Shown piece after piece: positions 10,601 through 24,500 of a stretch of DNA of 64,000 nucleotides (positions within the stretch are counted from its first letter, which is position 1; the number at the start of each line of letters is the position of its first letter). Under the pieces are notes generated by a model. It was given only the letters and a program-made list of their open reading frames with translations. It ran no database searches and was not told the origin of the DNA. The translations under genes were made by a program, and so were the position numbers. The stretch covers positions 288,865,041-288,929,040 of the forward strand of contig JAVMKO010000001.1 in assembly GCA_032164245.1 (NCBI GenBank), read 5' to 3'. The DNA comes from Sternotherus odoratus. Its lineage: Eukaryota > Chordata > Testudines > Kinosternidae.

Positions 10601-13600
10601 CCTCCGTCCTGCTGCCCCCTCGCGCCCCCCCCGTCCTGCTGCCCCCTCGCGCCCCCCCCGTCCTGCTGCCCCCTCGCGCCCCCCCCCGTCCTGCTGCCCC
10701 CTCGCGCCCCCCCCCGTCCTGCTGCCCCCTCGCGCCCCCCCCGTCCTGCTGCCCCCTCGCGCCCCCCCCCGTCCTGCTGCCCCCTCGCGCCCCCCCCCGT
10801 CCTGCTGCCCCCTCGCGCCCCCCCCCCGTCCTGCTGCCCCCTCGCGCCCCCCCCGTCCTGCTGCCCCCTCGCGCCCCCCCCCGTCCTGCTGCCCCCTCGC
10901 GCCCCCCCCCGTCCTGCTGCCCCCTCGCGCCCCCCCCCGTCCTGCTGCCCCCTCGCGCCCCCCCCCGTCCTGCTGCCCCCTCGCGCCCCCCCCCGTCCTG
11001 CTGCCCCCTCGCGCCCCCCCCGTCCTGCTGCCCCCTCGCGCCCCCCCCGTCCTGCTGCCCCCTCGCGCCCCCCCCGTCCTGCTGCCCCCTCGCGCCCCCC
11101 CCCGTCCTGCTGCCCCCTCGCGCCCCCCCCCGTCCTGCTGCCCCCTCGCGCCCCCCCCCGTCCTGCTGCCCCCTCGCGCCCCCCCCCGTCCTGCTGCCCC
11201 CTCGCGCCCCCCCCGTCCTGCTGCCCCCTCGCGCCCCCCCCGTCCTGCTGCCCCCTCGCGCCCCCCCGTCCTGCTGCCCCCTCGCGCCCCCCCCGTCCTG
11301 CTGCCCCCTCGCGCCCCCCCCGTCCTGCTGCCCCCTCGCGCCCCCCCCGTCCTGCTGCCCCCTCGCGCCCCCCCCGTCCTGCTGCCCCCTCGCGCCCCCC
11401 CCGTCCTGCTGCCCCCTCGCGCCCCCCCCGTCCTGCTGCCCCCTCGCGCCCCCCCCCGTCCTGCTGCCCCCTCGCGCCCCCCCCCGTCCTGCTGCCCCCT
11501 CGCGCCCCCCCCCGTCCTGCTGCCCCCTCGCGCCCCCCCCCGTCCTGCTGCCCCCTCGCGCCCCCCCCCGTCCTGCTGCCCCCTCGCGCCCCCCCCCGTC
11601 CTGCTGCCCCCTCGCGCCCCCCCCCGTCCTGCTGCCCCCTCGCGCCCCCCCCCGTCCTGCTGCCCCCTCGCGCCCCCCCCCGTCCTGCTGCCCCCTCGCG
11701 CCCCCCCCCGTCCTGCTGCCCCCTCGCGCCCCCCCCGTCCTGCTGCCCCCTCGCGCCCCCCCCGTCCTGCTGCCCCCTCGCGCCCCCCCCGTCCTGCTGC
11801 CCCCTCGCGCCCCCCCCGTCCTGCTGCCCCCTCGCGCCCCCCCCGTCCTGCTGCCCCCTCGCGCCCCCCCCCGTCCTGCTGCCCCCTCGCGCCCCCCCCG
11901 TCCTGCTGCCCCCTCGCGCCCCCCCCCGTCCTGCTGCCCCCTCGCGCCCCCCCCCGTCCTGCTGCCCCCTCGCGCCCCCCCCCGGTCCTGCTGCCCCCTC
12001 GCGCCCCCCCCCGGTCCTGCTGCCCCCTCGCGCCCCCCCCCGTCCTGCTGCCCCCTCGCGCCCCCCCCCCGGTCCTGCTGCCCCCTCGCGCCCCCCCCGG
12101 TCCTGCTGTCCCCCCTCACGCCGTGTCATTGCTCCGCAGCACCAGCACGAAGACATCTCCGCCAAGAAGCTGCGGCTGACCAAGCCCAGTAAATCGGCAG
12201 CGCTCCACGTAGATCTGTGCAAGGCCACTTCGCCGGCAGATGCTCTGCAGTATCTGCTCCAGTTTGCCAGGAAACCAGTGGAGGCGGAAAGCGTGGAAGG
12301 AGTTGTCAGGATCCTGCTGGAGCATTATTACAAGGTAGGGAAATAGGGTCTGGGGAGCAACCTGCATGACACTTAAAGCAGCCGAAATGGAAGCCCATTT
12401 GTACGGTTATATTTCCTGACGCGTTTCTTGTTGCAGGGGTGTGTGGCTCAAGCGTTTGGTAATCCAATGTGGAGTTTCTAAAAGTATATAGAGTTTTGGA
12501 GCGAATATCCCCAGGTTGGGTTTATAGACTTGGGTTAGCCGAGCACTAGCTAATAAAATAACGATAGATAATGCTTTGAACTTGCTGCTTGGGATCTGAA
12601 GTGTAGGGAGGCGGATGAACTTGAAAGCACCCCCGGTATTACTGTGTCCCTTTGATTCGTATCAATCCACCAAGTTTCTATGATGCCTATTATAGCAATA
12701 ATCCTCATTTAATATCAGGCACTCAAATTCACACACCTTAGTGTATTTAAACACACACTAGTATTTCAACTTCTTGTGTTTATATACAAGCACTTATGAA
12801 ATCTGTCAATATTTAGTTGTCTGCCTTCACATAATGTAATTGAATGGAACTCTTTTTCATTTGATTGTTTCTCTTCGGTTCCTACCTGTACTTTATCAAC
12901 TTCTATCGTCTTTTCTTACTCAGTTGAGGAGTATCCATTTTAATCCTCCCCAACAGATGTGGTTGTCCAAATCATGTGTTCCTCTGCACCTGTTGACTTT
13001 CCCCCAGCCCTTAGTTTAAAAACTGCTCTACTACCTCTTTAATTTTACATGCCAGCAATCTGGTTCTGTTTTGGAGCCAATCTGTCCTGTAGAGGTTCTT
13101 CTTTTCAAAAAAATTTCCCCATTCCTAATGTGAATCCCTCCTCCAAACACCATCATCTCATCTACACATTGAGACCCTGCAGTTTTGCCTATCTAACTGG
13201 CCTGTGCATGTAAGCATTTTAGAGAATGCTACCATGGAGGTTCTGGACTTTAATCTATTACCTAGCAGCCTAAGTTTGGCCTCCAGGACCTCTCCCCTAT
13301 CTTCTCCTATGGCTACCATTGGTACCTACATGTACTATGACCACTGGCTCCTCCCCAGCACTGCACATGAGTCTGTTTGTGGATCTCTCGAGACATAGAC
13401 AACCTTCGCACCTGGCAGGCAGTTCACCATGTGGTTCTCTCGGACATCACAAACCCAACTATCAGTATTTCTAATAATCAAATCTCCCCCTTTACTGTTA
13501 CCTGTCCCTTTCCAATAACAGGGATCCCCACCCCCAGAGTGCTATCCTCGGTGCGTGAGGATGCCATGACAGCATCTGGAAGGAAGTTTCCAACTTTGGG

Positions 13601-16600
13601 ATTGTTTCTGCCTGCTTCAGCTTGATGTTCTCCTTCCCTGAGACTTCCCCATCCTCCTTGGTGGTACAGAGGTTGTTTGAATGGGGGTGGGACCTCTCTA
13701 TTGTGTCCTGGAAAGTCTCATCTAGGTACCTCCTTGTCTCCTTTAGCTCCTTCGGTTCAGCCCCTCTGGTCTCAAGACCCTGTACTCTGTATCTGAAGGC
13801 CATGAGCTGCTTGCACCAAATACATTTGCACGCCAACCACCCACAAGGCAGGTACCCAGACATGCTGTATTCAGTGCAGTAAACTGAATAGCCCCCACTC
13901 TGTTACTGGACTTCTGGCTGCATTTTTTGTATGGTTGCTGGGATTTTGTGTGTGTGTGGTTTTCTGGAAAGCTTGGGTGGCGAAAGAGTAGTTATTGGCC
14001 TATGTATTAGAGAATGTTTTCTAGTTGTATTTGTCTCTCATCCTCGCTCTCTAAACTCCCATGCAAAAGCCTCCTGTTTGCTAGCTCCTCTGGTCACTTA
14101 TAAGCTGGCTTTTAGAACCCCTGGTCTATGAGTTAGCTCCACTCCTTTATCAGGGGTTCCTAAAGGGATTAGGGATGAAAGGATGACAGGCCAGATTTTT
14201 GTTAGGAAGTTCTCAGCTTGGCCTAGCAGGTATCTAGGCTCAGCACACAGCCCCACAAACACACCACACTATAAACTTTAATGAATCAGGCACACTGCAA
14301 GCAAGCATGTAGCAAACAAACAAACTCACCCCAAGGTTCATGTAGTTGCTCCTCCTCCACCTGAAGAACTCCCGTGCAAAACTCTCCTGTTTGCTGCTCC
14401 TGTGGGCTGCTCGGTGTCCTATGTGAAAGGAGTTGGTGGTCTAAGCCAGTGGTTCTCAACCAGAGGTATGCAGAGGTCTTCCAAGGGGTACATCAACTCA
14501 TGTAGATATTTGCCTAGCTTTACAGCTGGCTACATAAGCACTAGTGAAGTCAGTACAAACTAAAATTGAATACAGACAATGACTTGTTTATACTGCTCTA
14601 TATGCTATACATTGAACTGTAAGTACATATATAGATAGATAGATATAGATTTTTTAAAAAATATTAGAAATGAGAAAGTCAGCAATTTTTCAGTAATAGT
14701 GTGCTGTGACACGTTTTTATGTCTGATTTTGTAAGTAAGTGGTTTTTAAGTGAGGTGACACTTGAGATACACAAGACAAATCAAACTCCTAAAAGAAGTA
14801 CAGTAGTCTGGAAAGTTTGAGAGCCACTGATCTAAGCCCCATAAAACCATCATCCCAGATTTATGGTTACTTAGCACTCTGGCAATTTCAGGAGACAGGC
14901 CAAAGAGCAAGTTGGTATGCAAGATGAACTAGGGCAGAGCTTCATTTATCTGATCTAATTGGGACTGGGCCCGGATCGGATAATCAATAATTTGGATAAT
15001 CCGGAGAATGGGAAGGTGCAAGGCTGCAGCACCGTCTAGTGGCCACAGATGAGATTGCTCACTTCTGGACCCGGATAATTGGGATTAATGGTATGTTATC
15101 TCTGCAGTTGTTCTTAAAGGTAGAGTTCTGGGCAGTTACATAATTTGTATCCACATCTGATCCACAAACATGGTCCGTGGATATCTGGAGATTTGAAGGG
15201 CTATAGCTGTAAAATTTGGATCAACATCCATATGTGGTCTGCAGATATCTGCAGATTCGTGGGACTCTACTTAAGGGTCATGGTTGTGTCATACTCGCAG
15301 GGCGCCATACAGGAAGCTTGTAAAGCTGCTCTGTTGCCCTGCTGTGCCTGCTCTGTGGACATTCTAGTTCAGACTCTAGGCCAGCGGTGACCAGTATGTT
15401 CACCACTAGTCACATGTGGCTAATAGGCTATTAAATTGTGGCTAATGCATGTGGCTTAATATTGCTTTTTTATAATGTGGCTAATAAGAAAAATTCAAAA
15501 CCACAAGTGTGGCTAGCATCACATTTCTATTGGACACTGCTGCTCTAGGCTGTCAGTTTGACCCACATCACCACTCTCAGCTAACTAATAAATGAGTAAT
15601 GAAACAATGCATACTTTGTTGTCATCTAGGTAATAGTCCTCCCCCAATCTATACATCCAGACCTCATTGTAAATAATAGATCTACGCTACAAACTGAAAC
15701 TTTGCTTCTGAACATCCTCATGATGGTTCCCTTTTTAAGTAATCATTACTTCCCCTGTTGATGATGTCACAAGGGGAATTGCTTTGGTCATTTTCAACTA
15801 ACTAACCTGATATCTGCAAAGATATGAAATTCAGAACAATTCTTCTGGGATTTAATTTTGTGAATCCCAACCTGTTTTATCAAATTCTGTGGGAGCTCCC
15901 TGTTATAATTGCTATTACTCCCTTTCCAAGATGCTTGGTTGAAGACTATTTCTTGCCCTTGGTAGGATTGCTACTGCTTTTGAGGACACTGTGGGAACAA
16001 GCTACCTCTCAGCTAGTGCACATACATTATTATCACCAGAAACTTTCACTGTGGTGTAAATTAGCAGATATCCATAGCTAATACACTTACTGTTATCTTT
16101 GGATGCAGTGAGGTAGCTTTCTCCTTTGTTTATAGGCAGACATACACGAGACAAATTCTCCCCAGTGCTGAAAGCCTCAACTGTTTCTTTTGTGCTAAAC
16201 CCCAAACTCCTTTTTGACACGTTCTGGGTGCCACAACTCCCTCTACCCACCTTCTAAAATCCTCTATCTTTCCCCTCAATAATTGTTGCAATACATTCGT
16301 GTTGTCAATAGAAAACTTATGCATCCTGAAAACTGAAAATATACAGTGTAAAACTGAAGCTATTTGAGCCATCTGAATGTAGTATCAAAATAACAGGGAA
16401 TACTTTCTTTCAGTGCATTACTCATTTCATATTCAGTGAAAGAACTCTTTTGGAATGTTATGGGAGTTAACATGGGAATCTCAATATGCCACTGAATTTA
16501 GTGTTGCTGTGCTGCAGTAATTAGGGCCGGTGAGAGGGTGGCTGCAGTCTGAATGTCCATGTGGATCCTGGCCTGTGTTTCACTATTTTACTATCTTTAA

Positions 16601-19600
16601 GCTGAAAAGAGAGCAGAGGAGACCATCATTTCTTTCATCCCTAGGAGAACGATGCCTCTGTGAGACTGAAGATTGCTTCCTTGCTAGGTTTGTTATCGAA
16701 GACGGCAGGATTTTCTCCAGACTGCATTATGGACGATGCCATTAACACGCTTCAAAATGAGAGTAAGTCACATTTCCGATCTAATTTGAAATCAAGGCAG
16801 AATCCTCCAGACTTTGTACATCTAAGGCAGGGGTCTCTAATCTTTTTACACACATGATCACTTTTTGAATTTAAGATCAATCCAGGATCTACCCCGCCCC
16901 CTTCCCCATGGCCTCACTCCTCTGACTCCATTCACCCCTCCCTCCTTTGCTTGCTCTCCCCCACCCTCCCTCTCTTTTAATGGGCTGGGGCCAAGGCGTT
17001 CGGAGTATGGGACGTGGCTCTGGTCTGAGACTGGGGCAGGGGGGGTTGGGGTGCAAGGTCTGGGAAGGAGTTTGTGTGCAGGGGCCATATGATCACACTG
17101 CACCTAATGTCATAGAATCCACTGGATATTTCATGAGTTTTACTTTTTATTAGTGTCATTTGTGGTTTATAAATATACTAGCATAAGTGCCCGGCGCTGC
17201 TCGGGTCAGTCGGAGGTGGGGAGGTGGCAGACAGCTGACACCCCCTGACCAACCCCAACCCCAACACCCACACCTCACCCCTCACCCACCCCGACACCTT
17301 CCCACCCCCCGAAGCAAACCCGAAACCCCCACCTCACCCCCCGACTGAATCCGACACCCCCACCTCACTTACCGTCCCACCAAATCCAACTCAGATCCAT
17401 CGCAGGGGGGGAGGGGACCCAGAGCCGAGGGATTCCGGGGACCTTCGCAGGTGTGTGTGTGGGGGGGGGCACAGAGCTGACATTCCTGGTTTCCGTTGGG
17501 GAGGGGCAGAGAACTGAGGGATCTCCGGGGTTCCGTTGGAGGAGGGAGGGGTGAGCTGAGCGAGTGAGGTGTCTGTTGGAGGGGGGTATTATGACATCAT
17601 CACCACCTAACTGCCCAGCTGATGTGATTGGCCCTGAAAGACTTTCACCCCTGGGGGGCGTCAGAGGTGAGATCCGAAAATTTTTCGACCCTTACCAGCA
17701 TCTAGACCCCAAGACCCCTCACTGTACCAAAATTCAAGTCTCTGGCTCAAACGGTGCGGGAGGACTTCGCAGTCATACGTACATACATACACACATACAT
17801 ACACCACTTGACTTTTATATAGATAGATAGATAGATAGGTATATCTCCATCTATCTATCTATCTCATAGAACTGGAAGGAGCTTGAAAGGTCATTGAGTC
17901 CAGTCCCCTGCCTTCACTAGCAGGACCAAGTACTGTCCCCTGACAGGTTTTTTGCCCCAGATCCCTAAATGGCCCCCTCAAGGATTGAACTCACAATCCT
18001 GGGTTTAGCAGCCAATGCTCAAACCACTGAGCTATCCCCCACCCCCCCGATAGATCCAAAATCCTTCAGGGATTGTCACAAATCACTTATAATCTCAACT
18101 GTGGGGTGTGCATTGGCTAATCCTGGGGCAGGAGGTTGGGGTGCAAGTACTGGGAGGGAGTTTGGTTGCAGGAGAGGGCTCCAGGATGGTGCAGGGGATT
18201 GGGGTACAGGACGGGGTGAGGGTTGTGGGCTCTGGGAGGGAGTTTGGTGCAGGAGGGGGTTCTGGGGTGGAGTAGAGAGTTTAGGTGCAAGAGCGGGTGC
18301 GAGGTGCAGGCTCCAGCTGGGAGGTGCTTACCACAGGCAGCTCCCGGTCAGCAGTGCAGTGGGGCTCAGCTGGAGATTGTGATCGACCATTTATTTGGGG
18401 GTGGGGGTGCGGGTCACCAGCGGAATTTAGGAGCACAAGTTCAATCGACAGTCAGTAGGACTTAGGCACTTTTGGAAATTCCATTCTGTGCAATACGCAC
18501 CATGGTATATCAGTTTACTTACAGCGTAGACCATGAGATCTCTGTAGGCTCATGAAATTAATAAAGAGATATGAAACCTTTCACTGTTTCGTTTGACAGA
18601 GTCCCACCAAGTTCTTGCTCAGCTGCTGGATACCCTGTTGGTGATTGGGATGAAACTCACGGAGAACCCAGCTGTCAGAATGAGACTGCTAGATGTAGCT
18701 TGCAAGGTAATATAGTCTTATTGATGAAGTAAATATGTTTTAAAGGCCATATTCTGCTCCCAGATACTCACGTAGCTTGTGTTGAAATCAAAGGAAGTTG
18801 CATGCACATATCGGGGAGGAGAGTTTCACTCTAAATTTTAAAGATGCATCATTGATGTTATCAGAATTTTTATTATTGGCAATGCAAAAAAATCTACATA
18901 ACAAAAAGTGTCCAGTACACTGAAACCCTCAAAATCTGAATTAATGAGGCTCTGGCAGCCCCAAAATAGCAGCTATGATGTACCTGTTAAAATGTGTATT
19001 CATATCAATTTTCATACTTTCCACTTACATAACCTTGTTCATGTACAGATTTACAAATGTGGTGAAAGTTGTTCCTGTTTTCCTGATGGGATTACTTGTG
19101 CATGGAGAAGCCTGGTGAATAGCACTATCTTAGATTTAGATATGGACATTGTCTTTCTACCTGTCTGCACTTCACCTGCTGTCCCAATGATTCTACTTAA
19201 ATCCAGATTCCCTAATTTATAGGCCTGTCCTCAGTCCACAGACCTCAGTTGCTTTTTATATTTAAAAAGATGAAGCTCAGAGTTCATAGATAATGTTAGC
19301 TGACATTAGTTTGCAGCATTTAGGGTGTATTATTTTTGAAGCTTGTGCAGTAAATGTTATCTGACTTCCACATCTGCTACCTCTTTCCCTCAGCACTCCT
19401 GTCTCACATAAGAGCCCTAGTAAAGATACACAGAGCTCTTTGTTTCTTTTAAGCTTGAAAGCTAATCTTTTTCATCAGCAGAAGTTGGTCCAATAAACAA
19501 TATTACTACACCCATCTAGTCTCAAGAAAACAGTGTCTATTTATAGCTAAAATAATCTTGTTATTAAAGGGAGAAAATATACTGACTCTAATGTTTAATT

Positions 19601-21551
19601 TGGCCAATAAGCTTTTTGACCATTCTGAATTAGTTACAATTATATCTGTAACCAAAGTACATTCTGTTCATGGAGTCGCCGTGTTGAATAAAAATCACAG
19701 AATGAATTGCCATGTGAGTTAATAAATTATCCATAATTAGCTATTTCCCTTTTGGTATTCTAATGAAAATTATCTGAGTCAGTGAGTCACTCTCCTTTAA
19801 ATTTAATTTTAAAATATGCTGCTTATCCTTGGTTTATGATCAATCCTCTACTAATGTGTTAGAGGAGAACAATATATAAAAAGAAATTGTATTATACTAA
19901 AAGATCGTTAAAATGCTTTTTTGGGAGGGATTTAATAGCGTATGTTTCATTGATGCAGAAGATTGGTGATTCACTGGTTGGTGAAATGCTACCTAATTTT
20001 ACTCACCGCTTGAAAGAAAATCCTCCTCTGTATATTTTCTACAGATTGTATTGAGAGGCAATCTGTATCCATATTTTCTGTACGTGCACCAAATCAGCAG
20101 GAGATTTCAGTGTCAATCTGTTGCGGGACAGGAATCCTTGTTAGGACTACTAAACTTAAGGATATCTTTTAAGGCAGTGATGTCATATAAATTCTGAGAC
20201 AGTTTTGGTATGAGCACCAGACTGGGAACAAGGAACTCATGAATTCCAACTTTTATATTTTAATTCTTAACTGTAAAATGGGGAGCATGGTTGCAAGTGC
20301 CAAATATCCTTGCCACATGAGCAGTTACTCATTTTGTGTGTGCTGTTTAGGATGTGCAGTATTGTGCCTAAATTACATCTGGAGCTGTTTTTGAAAATAA
20401 TGCCCCATGAGACAGTTTATTTTAATTCGTTATTGAAAAAGCCGCTTTCTATTGAGAGAACTGTAATATTGTATGTAAAATTTCTGATTAAACTTGTTCA
20501 TGAAATTGTTATTCTGTACGATTGATAATGTATAGAATAAAATAAGTATCAAATATTTGAAGGAAAGCTACTATTGGACTTTTTCTGTGAAAATTGTTGT
20601 AACTTTAAAACAAAACACAATCTCTTGGGAGACTCCATCTCATGTGAATCAGTTTGCTGCTTGAAAGGATAAAATACCAAGAAAAACATTTCTTATTCTA
20701 TCCCATTACACAGTATCTGACGGACTCCTCCCATGGTGTCAGAAACAAGTGCCTCCAGCTGATTGGCTATCTTGGATCTGTGGAAAAAGGTGCCACGAAA
20801 GAAGCTGAAAGCCTGGCTACTAAAGATGTGCAGAAGATAATAGGGGACCACTTTAATGACCAGGATCCTCGTGTTAGGACTGCAGCTATAAAAGCTATGG
20901 TAAGTGCTGTTGAACACTTAAATGTATTAGTAGTAACTCAAGAAAACTTGTAAGTGGTTGTAAATTGAGCCAGAAAAACTCAGGTGGGAAAGTGATTTAT
21001 TAAGTCCTTTTGGTAAGTGTGAAAATCAGTTACCAAAGTTTCAATTAAATTGGCCTTGAACAAGTGTGAGGGGAACATCCAGCTTCTTGTACAATAGACT
21101 AATAGAGGATAAATATATATTTTGGAAGCTTATCATTTTAGTGACTTCAGATTTTTTGGTATATATATAACAAAATCACGTGCCAATTAGCAATAAATAT
21201 GCTTTCCTTGCTTTAGATTTAGTTATGGTCGATAAAAATAAGCGGTCTTGTGGGGCGTTATTTTCGTGCTTGTTGGTATATAGCATCAGAAAGTTGCGGA
21301 AGGAAGAAGAACTACTTCAGTAACTTGAAAAATCCAAGAGAAAGTTTATACTTAAAACTAGCATTTCTGCAGTGCTCAGTAATCATGTTAATTGGGTGTT
21401 CGGCAACTGCTAGTAAGGTAAATCAATTTCTGTGTGGGGATGGAGGGTATTCAAATTAACACTTATTAAACTTCTGAAAAGTATGGCTAATCCACCCTGA
21501 ACATACCTGATCCCATCTGATCTCGGAAGCTAAGCAGGGTCGGGCCTGGCT

Positions 21552-21582
<31 letters not shown>

Positions 21583-24500
21583 CAGGTGCTGTAGGCTTAA
21601 CATGGGCGTGGGGCTAGCAGCTCCACCCCGTAGGGAACCAACTTGCTACTGAAACGCCAGCAACAGAGTTGGAGTGCTCTGTGGTTGGTGGCCCATGCCC
21701 CGCCTGGGGGGTGATGGGTGGAGAGAGAGAAACTTCTGAAAAAGAGGTAGCATTTAATACAGGATTTCAGTAGAATCTGGTTGGGATCTCCCTCTGCTCT
21801 TTCCATCCCCTTCTGTTATATTTTAATGACTCTCTTTACAATTTTTTTTAAAACGTGTTCATATCACTTTTTATGGTTAAATTTAATGTCCATGCTCAGA
21901 CTCTTATTGTCAGGACAATTTACTATCACAGCACAAAAGCCTCCATTGTTCTGTGGTTTGAGACCAGAAAGCATTCTTTGGAGGCACTAAAAAACCTTGC
22001 CCATGACTACTTTGCTACTGTTTTAATATTTTTTCTTTATTTGTAAATTGTCTGCAGAGGCCTGTCTAGAAAACAAAATGCTTTTCTTTCAGATGACAGC
22101 CCACTGGATAATTTCCCCATATATATAGGGAACATCTATCATTCTATCTTACTATTTTATACTTCAGAAACTCTTATGGAGCTACAGTATTCTGTGTAGA
22201 AATTGTCTGTAGTTGCTAGAAAAGTTTCTACAGCTTTGCTGGGTCAGTAGTTGAGAATGTTTTCAGGACAAGGTTTTACTGAGAATTTTATGTTGTGAAG
22301 CACAATTCTTCAGAAGACTGGAGAAAGATGGTATTATTGGAGCACTAATGTAAAAATCAAGTATGATGGAGACAAACTTTATACCAAAGTCTAGATAATT
22401 ATTTATTATAATAAGAATATTTAATTCAGCAGAGGCCATGAAATTGTTGAACGTAGCAGAGAATCAGCTACAATATCAAGCGGTTATGGGGTTTATGTCA
22501 ATCATAATCAAATGGCAGAGACAATAGCAATGAAAATTGACTATCTTATTTAAAACTATGTGGTATTGCATCTGTTTGTTTTTTCTCCTTTTATAGCTGC
22601 AGCTACATGAAAGAGGATTAAAATTGCAACAGACTATTTACAGTCAGGTAATGCCTTTTAAATATTGTGCAAATTCCTTTTTCATTTTTGTGACAAAGTA
22701 GTTCGATAGGAAAGGAAATATGTTCAAAGATAGTGAAGCTGTGGAGATGATGTAATTTGCATTCAGAGCATGTAGTCAGATTACATGTATGCCTCAGCCT
22801 GAAAATGTGAGTCTTTTTAAAATCCTAGTTTTATCAGCTACGATAGGCCAGAGAGGTATGCTTACTTTTACTGGAGGAGGGAGAGGATTGGGGGAAAGGT
22901 GAGGCATTTTAGTAATTATAGTCCTGATCCTGCAGTCGAATCTGTGCAAGTGGAACCTTGCACACATGCAGAGTCTTCCAAGCATTCTATGGCCTGGGCT
23001 CTGGATATCTTTAAATATCTTTAAATCTTTAAAGTTCTGGGACAAAGACCTGATTAACAACTATGTTCCTCTGGCATAATGTAACTCTCTACTTAAGAGT
23101 AAAGCTCATCTGTGCAGGAGACAAAACTTTCTCCAGGGGTCTGAGACGGTGGAATGAACTCCGCCAAGAGCTAAGGACCATCACAAACCTCTCCACTTTC
23201 TGCTCCTAGTGCAAAGTGCATTTTTTTATCTGCCTTCTCTTATGTAAACTCATAGCAACAGGTATGTTTATTGGGGGTGGGGAAAACCCTACCAAAACAA
23301 GATACTCCACTGTACATGCTTTCTCCTTCGAATAGAGGATGAGTGAACAAACAACATGTGGCAGGTGTGTAGTCACATTGCTTAATGTACCACTGGAAGG
23401 TGCTCATACATGGTGATTAATGCAGGATAAGAACCTGAATAGAGTTAAATAGTCTCATTGAATGTTCCCACGCGGATGGGGTCTACCTTCATGGATAAGG
23501 TTTCAGAATCAAGGCCTATAAAAATGAGAATAATATGGAGCATAGTCAGTTGTGTGGATAGGTGCTGTGCAACATTCTTCACATGTCTGTAGTTTACCCA
23601 GTCCTAGAGCTCATCTGAGCAAAGCTGACCAACCTGATAAGTATTGCACTGGATTTGTGTAATGGACAAAGGTCTGGTAGGATTAGATTGAGATAACCAA
23701 ATACAATTTGATTCGTAACTTGACCTAGCTGGTATAGAATCTGTACTTTATCATATAAGAGAGTTTAATGGAAGCTTAAATGTAAACCTGGTGCAGAGGT
23801 TTAAGATTAATATTTGGAAACCTTCATTTCAGGCTTGCAAACTGCTCTCAGATGATTATGAACAGGTACGCAGTGCTGCAGTTCAGTTGACCTGGGTCCT
23901 CAGTCAGCTGTATCCTGAGAGGTATGTGCTGTATGCAAACTGATACAAAAAGTTATACAGGAGAGGAATAAGCATGCTAGTTCTGAAGGTTTTGTCTTAG
24001 ACAAGTCCCTTACGTAGTGGTCTGAAAGCTATGTTTATTAAATGCCTATAGCCTGACAAGCCAAAAGGGCGCAGATATGTTGGACTAGATGAAAAAAATT
24101 TTGTGCCTAAGATTCCTTAGGTTATATAGTAGGAGTACAGCACTGTTTATTTCATTGGCCTTTGCCATGAGGGATAACACATTTTATACAAAGTCTCAGC
24201 ATGGTGACTTATATTGTGTGCCCTTGCCTTATTCAGCATTGTACCAATTCCTTCTTCCAATGAAGAAATTCGCTTAGTGGATGATGCATTTGGAAAAATT
24301 TGTCACATGGTCAGTGATGGCTCCTGGGTTGTTAGAGTGCAAGCTGCTAAACTCTTGGTAAGTTTCGTTGTTATTCTAGTATCCTCTTGGTAGGTCACAG
24401 TATGCTGCCTTTTCTGCCTGTGTTTGGGGGAAAAAGGATGTGAGGAGAGCATTAATGTTCTGAGTTGTGTTTGTTGGGTTTGCTGGTTGATACTGTGAAT

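Larger units (their letters stand above)
16829..18470. mobile_element. Large hAT-like element split by later insertions
   Basis: The left part (16829-17105) starts 'caggggtctctaatcttttt', 'acacacatgatcacttttt', a known turtle hAT beginning. The GC-rich right part (about 18100-18460) has 'gttctggggtggag' style tandem words and ends near 'attgtgatcgacc'. Between them lie an unclassified repeat (17160-17840) and a CR1 tail. The outer right terminus is not resolved. Confidence 0.55.

Noticed and set aside
8093..12118. CRISPR-like array
   Set aside because: The units are contiguous and near-identical, with no distinct spacers and no cas genes, in a vertebrate gene.
7854..12228. Three overlapping open frames of about 1,390-1,440 codons on both strands
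   Set aside because: They are the minisatellite read in several frames. The unit is 27 bases and lacks stops, so the frames stay open by arithmetic. The region is intron 1 of INTS4.
21481..21599. Functional 5S rRNA gene
   Set aside because: It has about 15 substitutions, no T-run terminator directly after it, an unrelated tail and retroposition-type flanking repeats.
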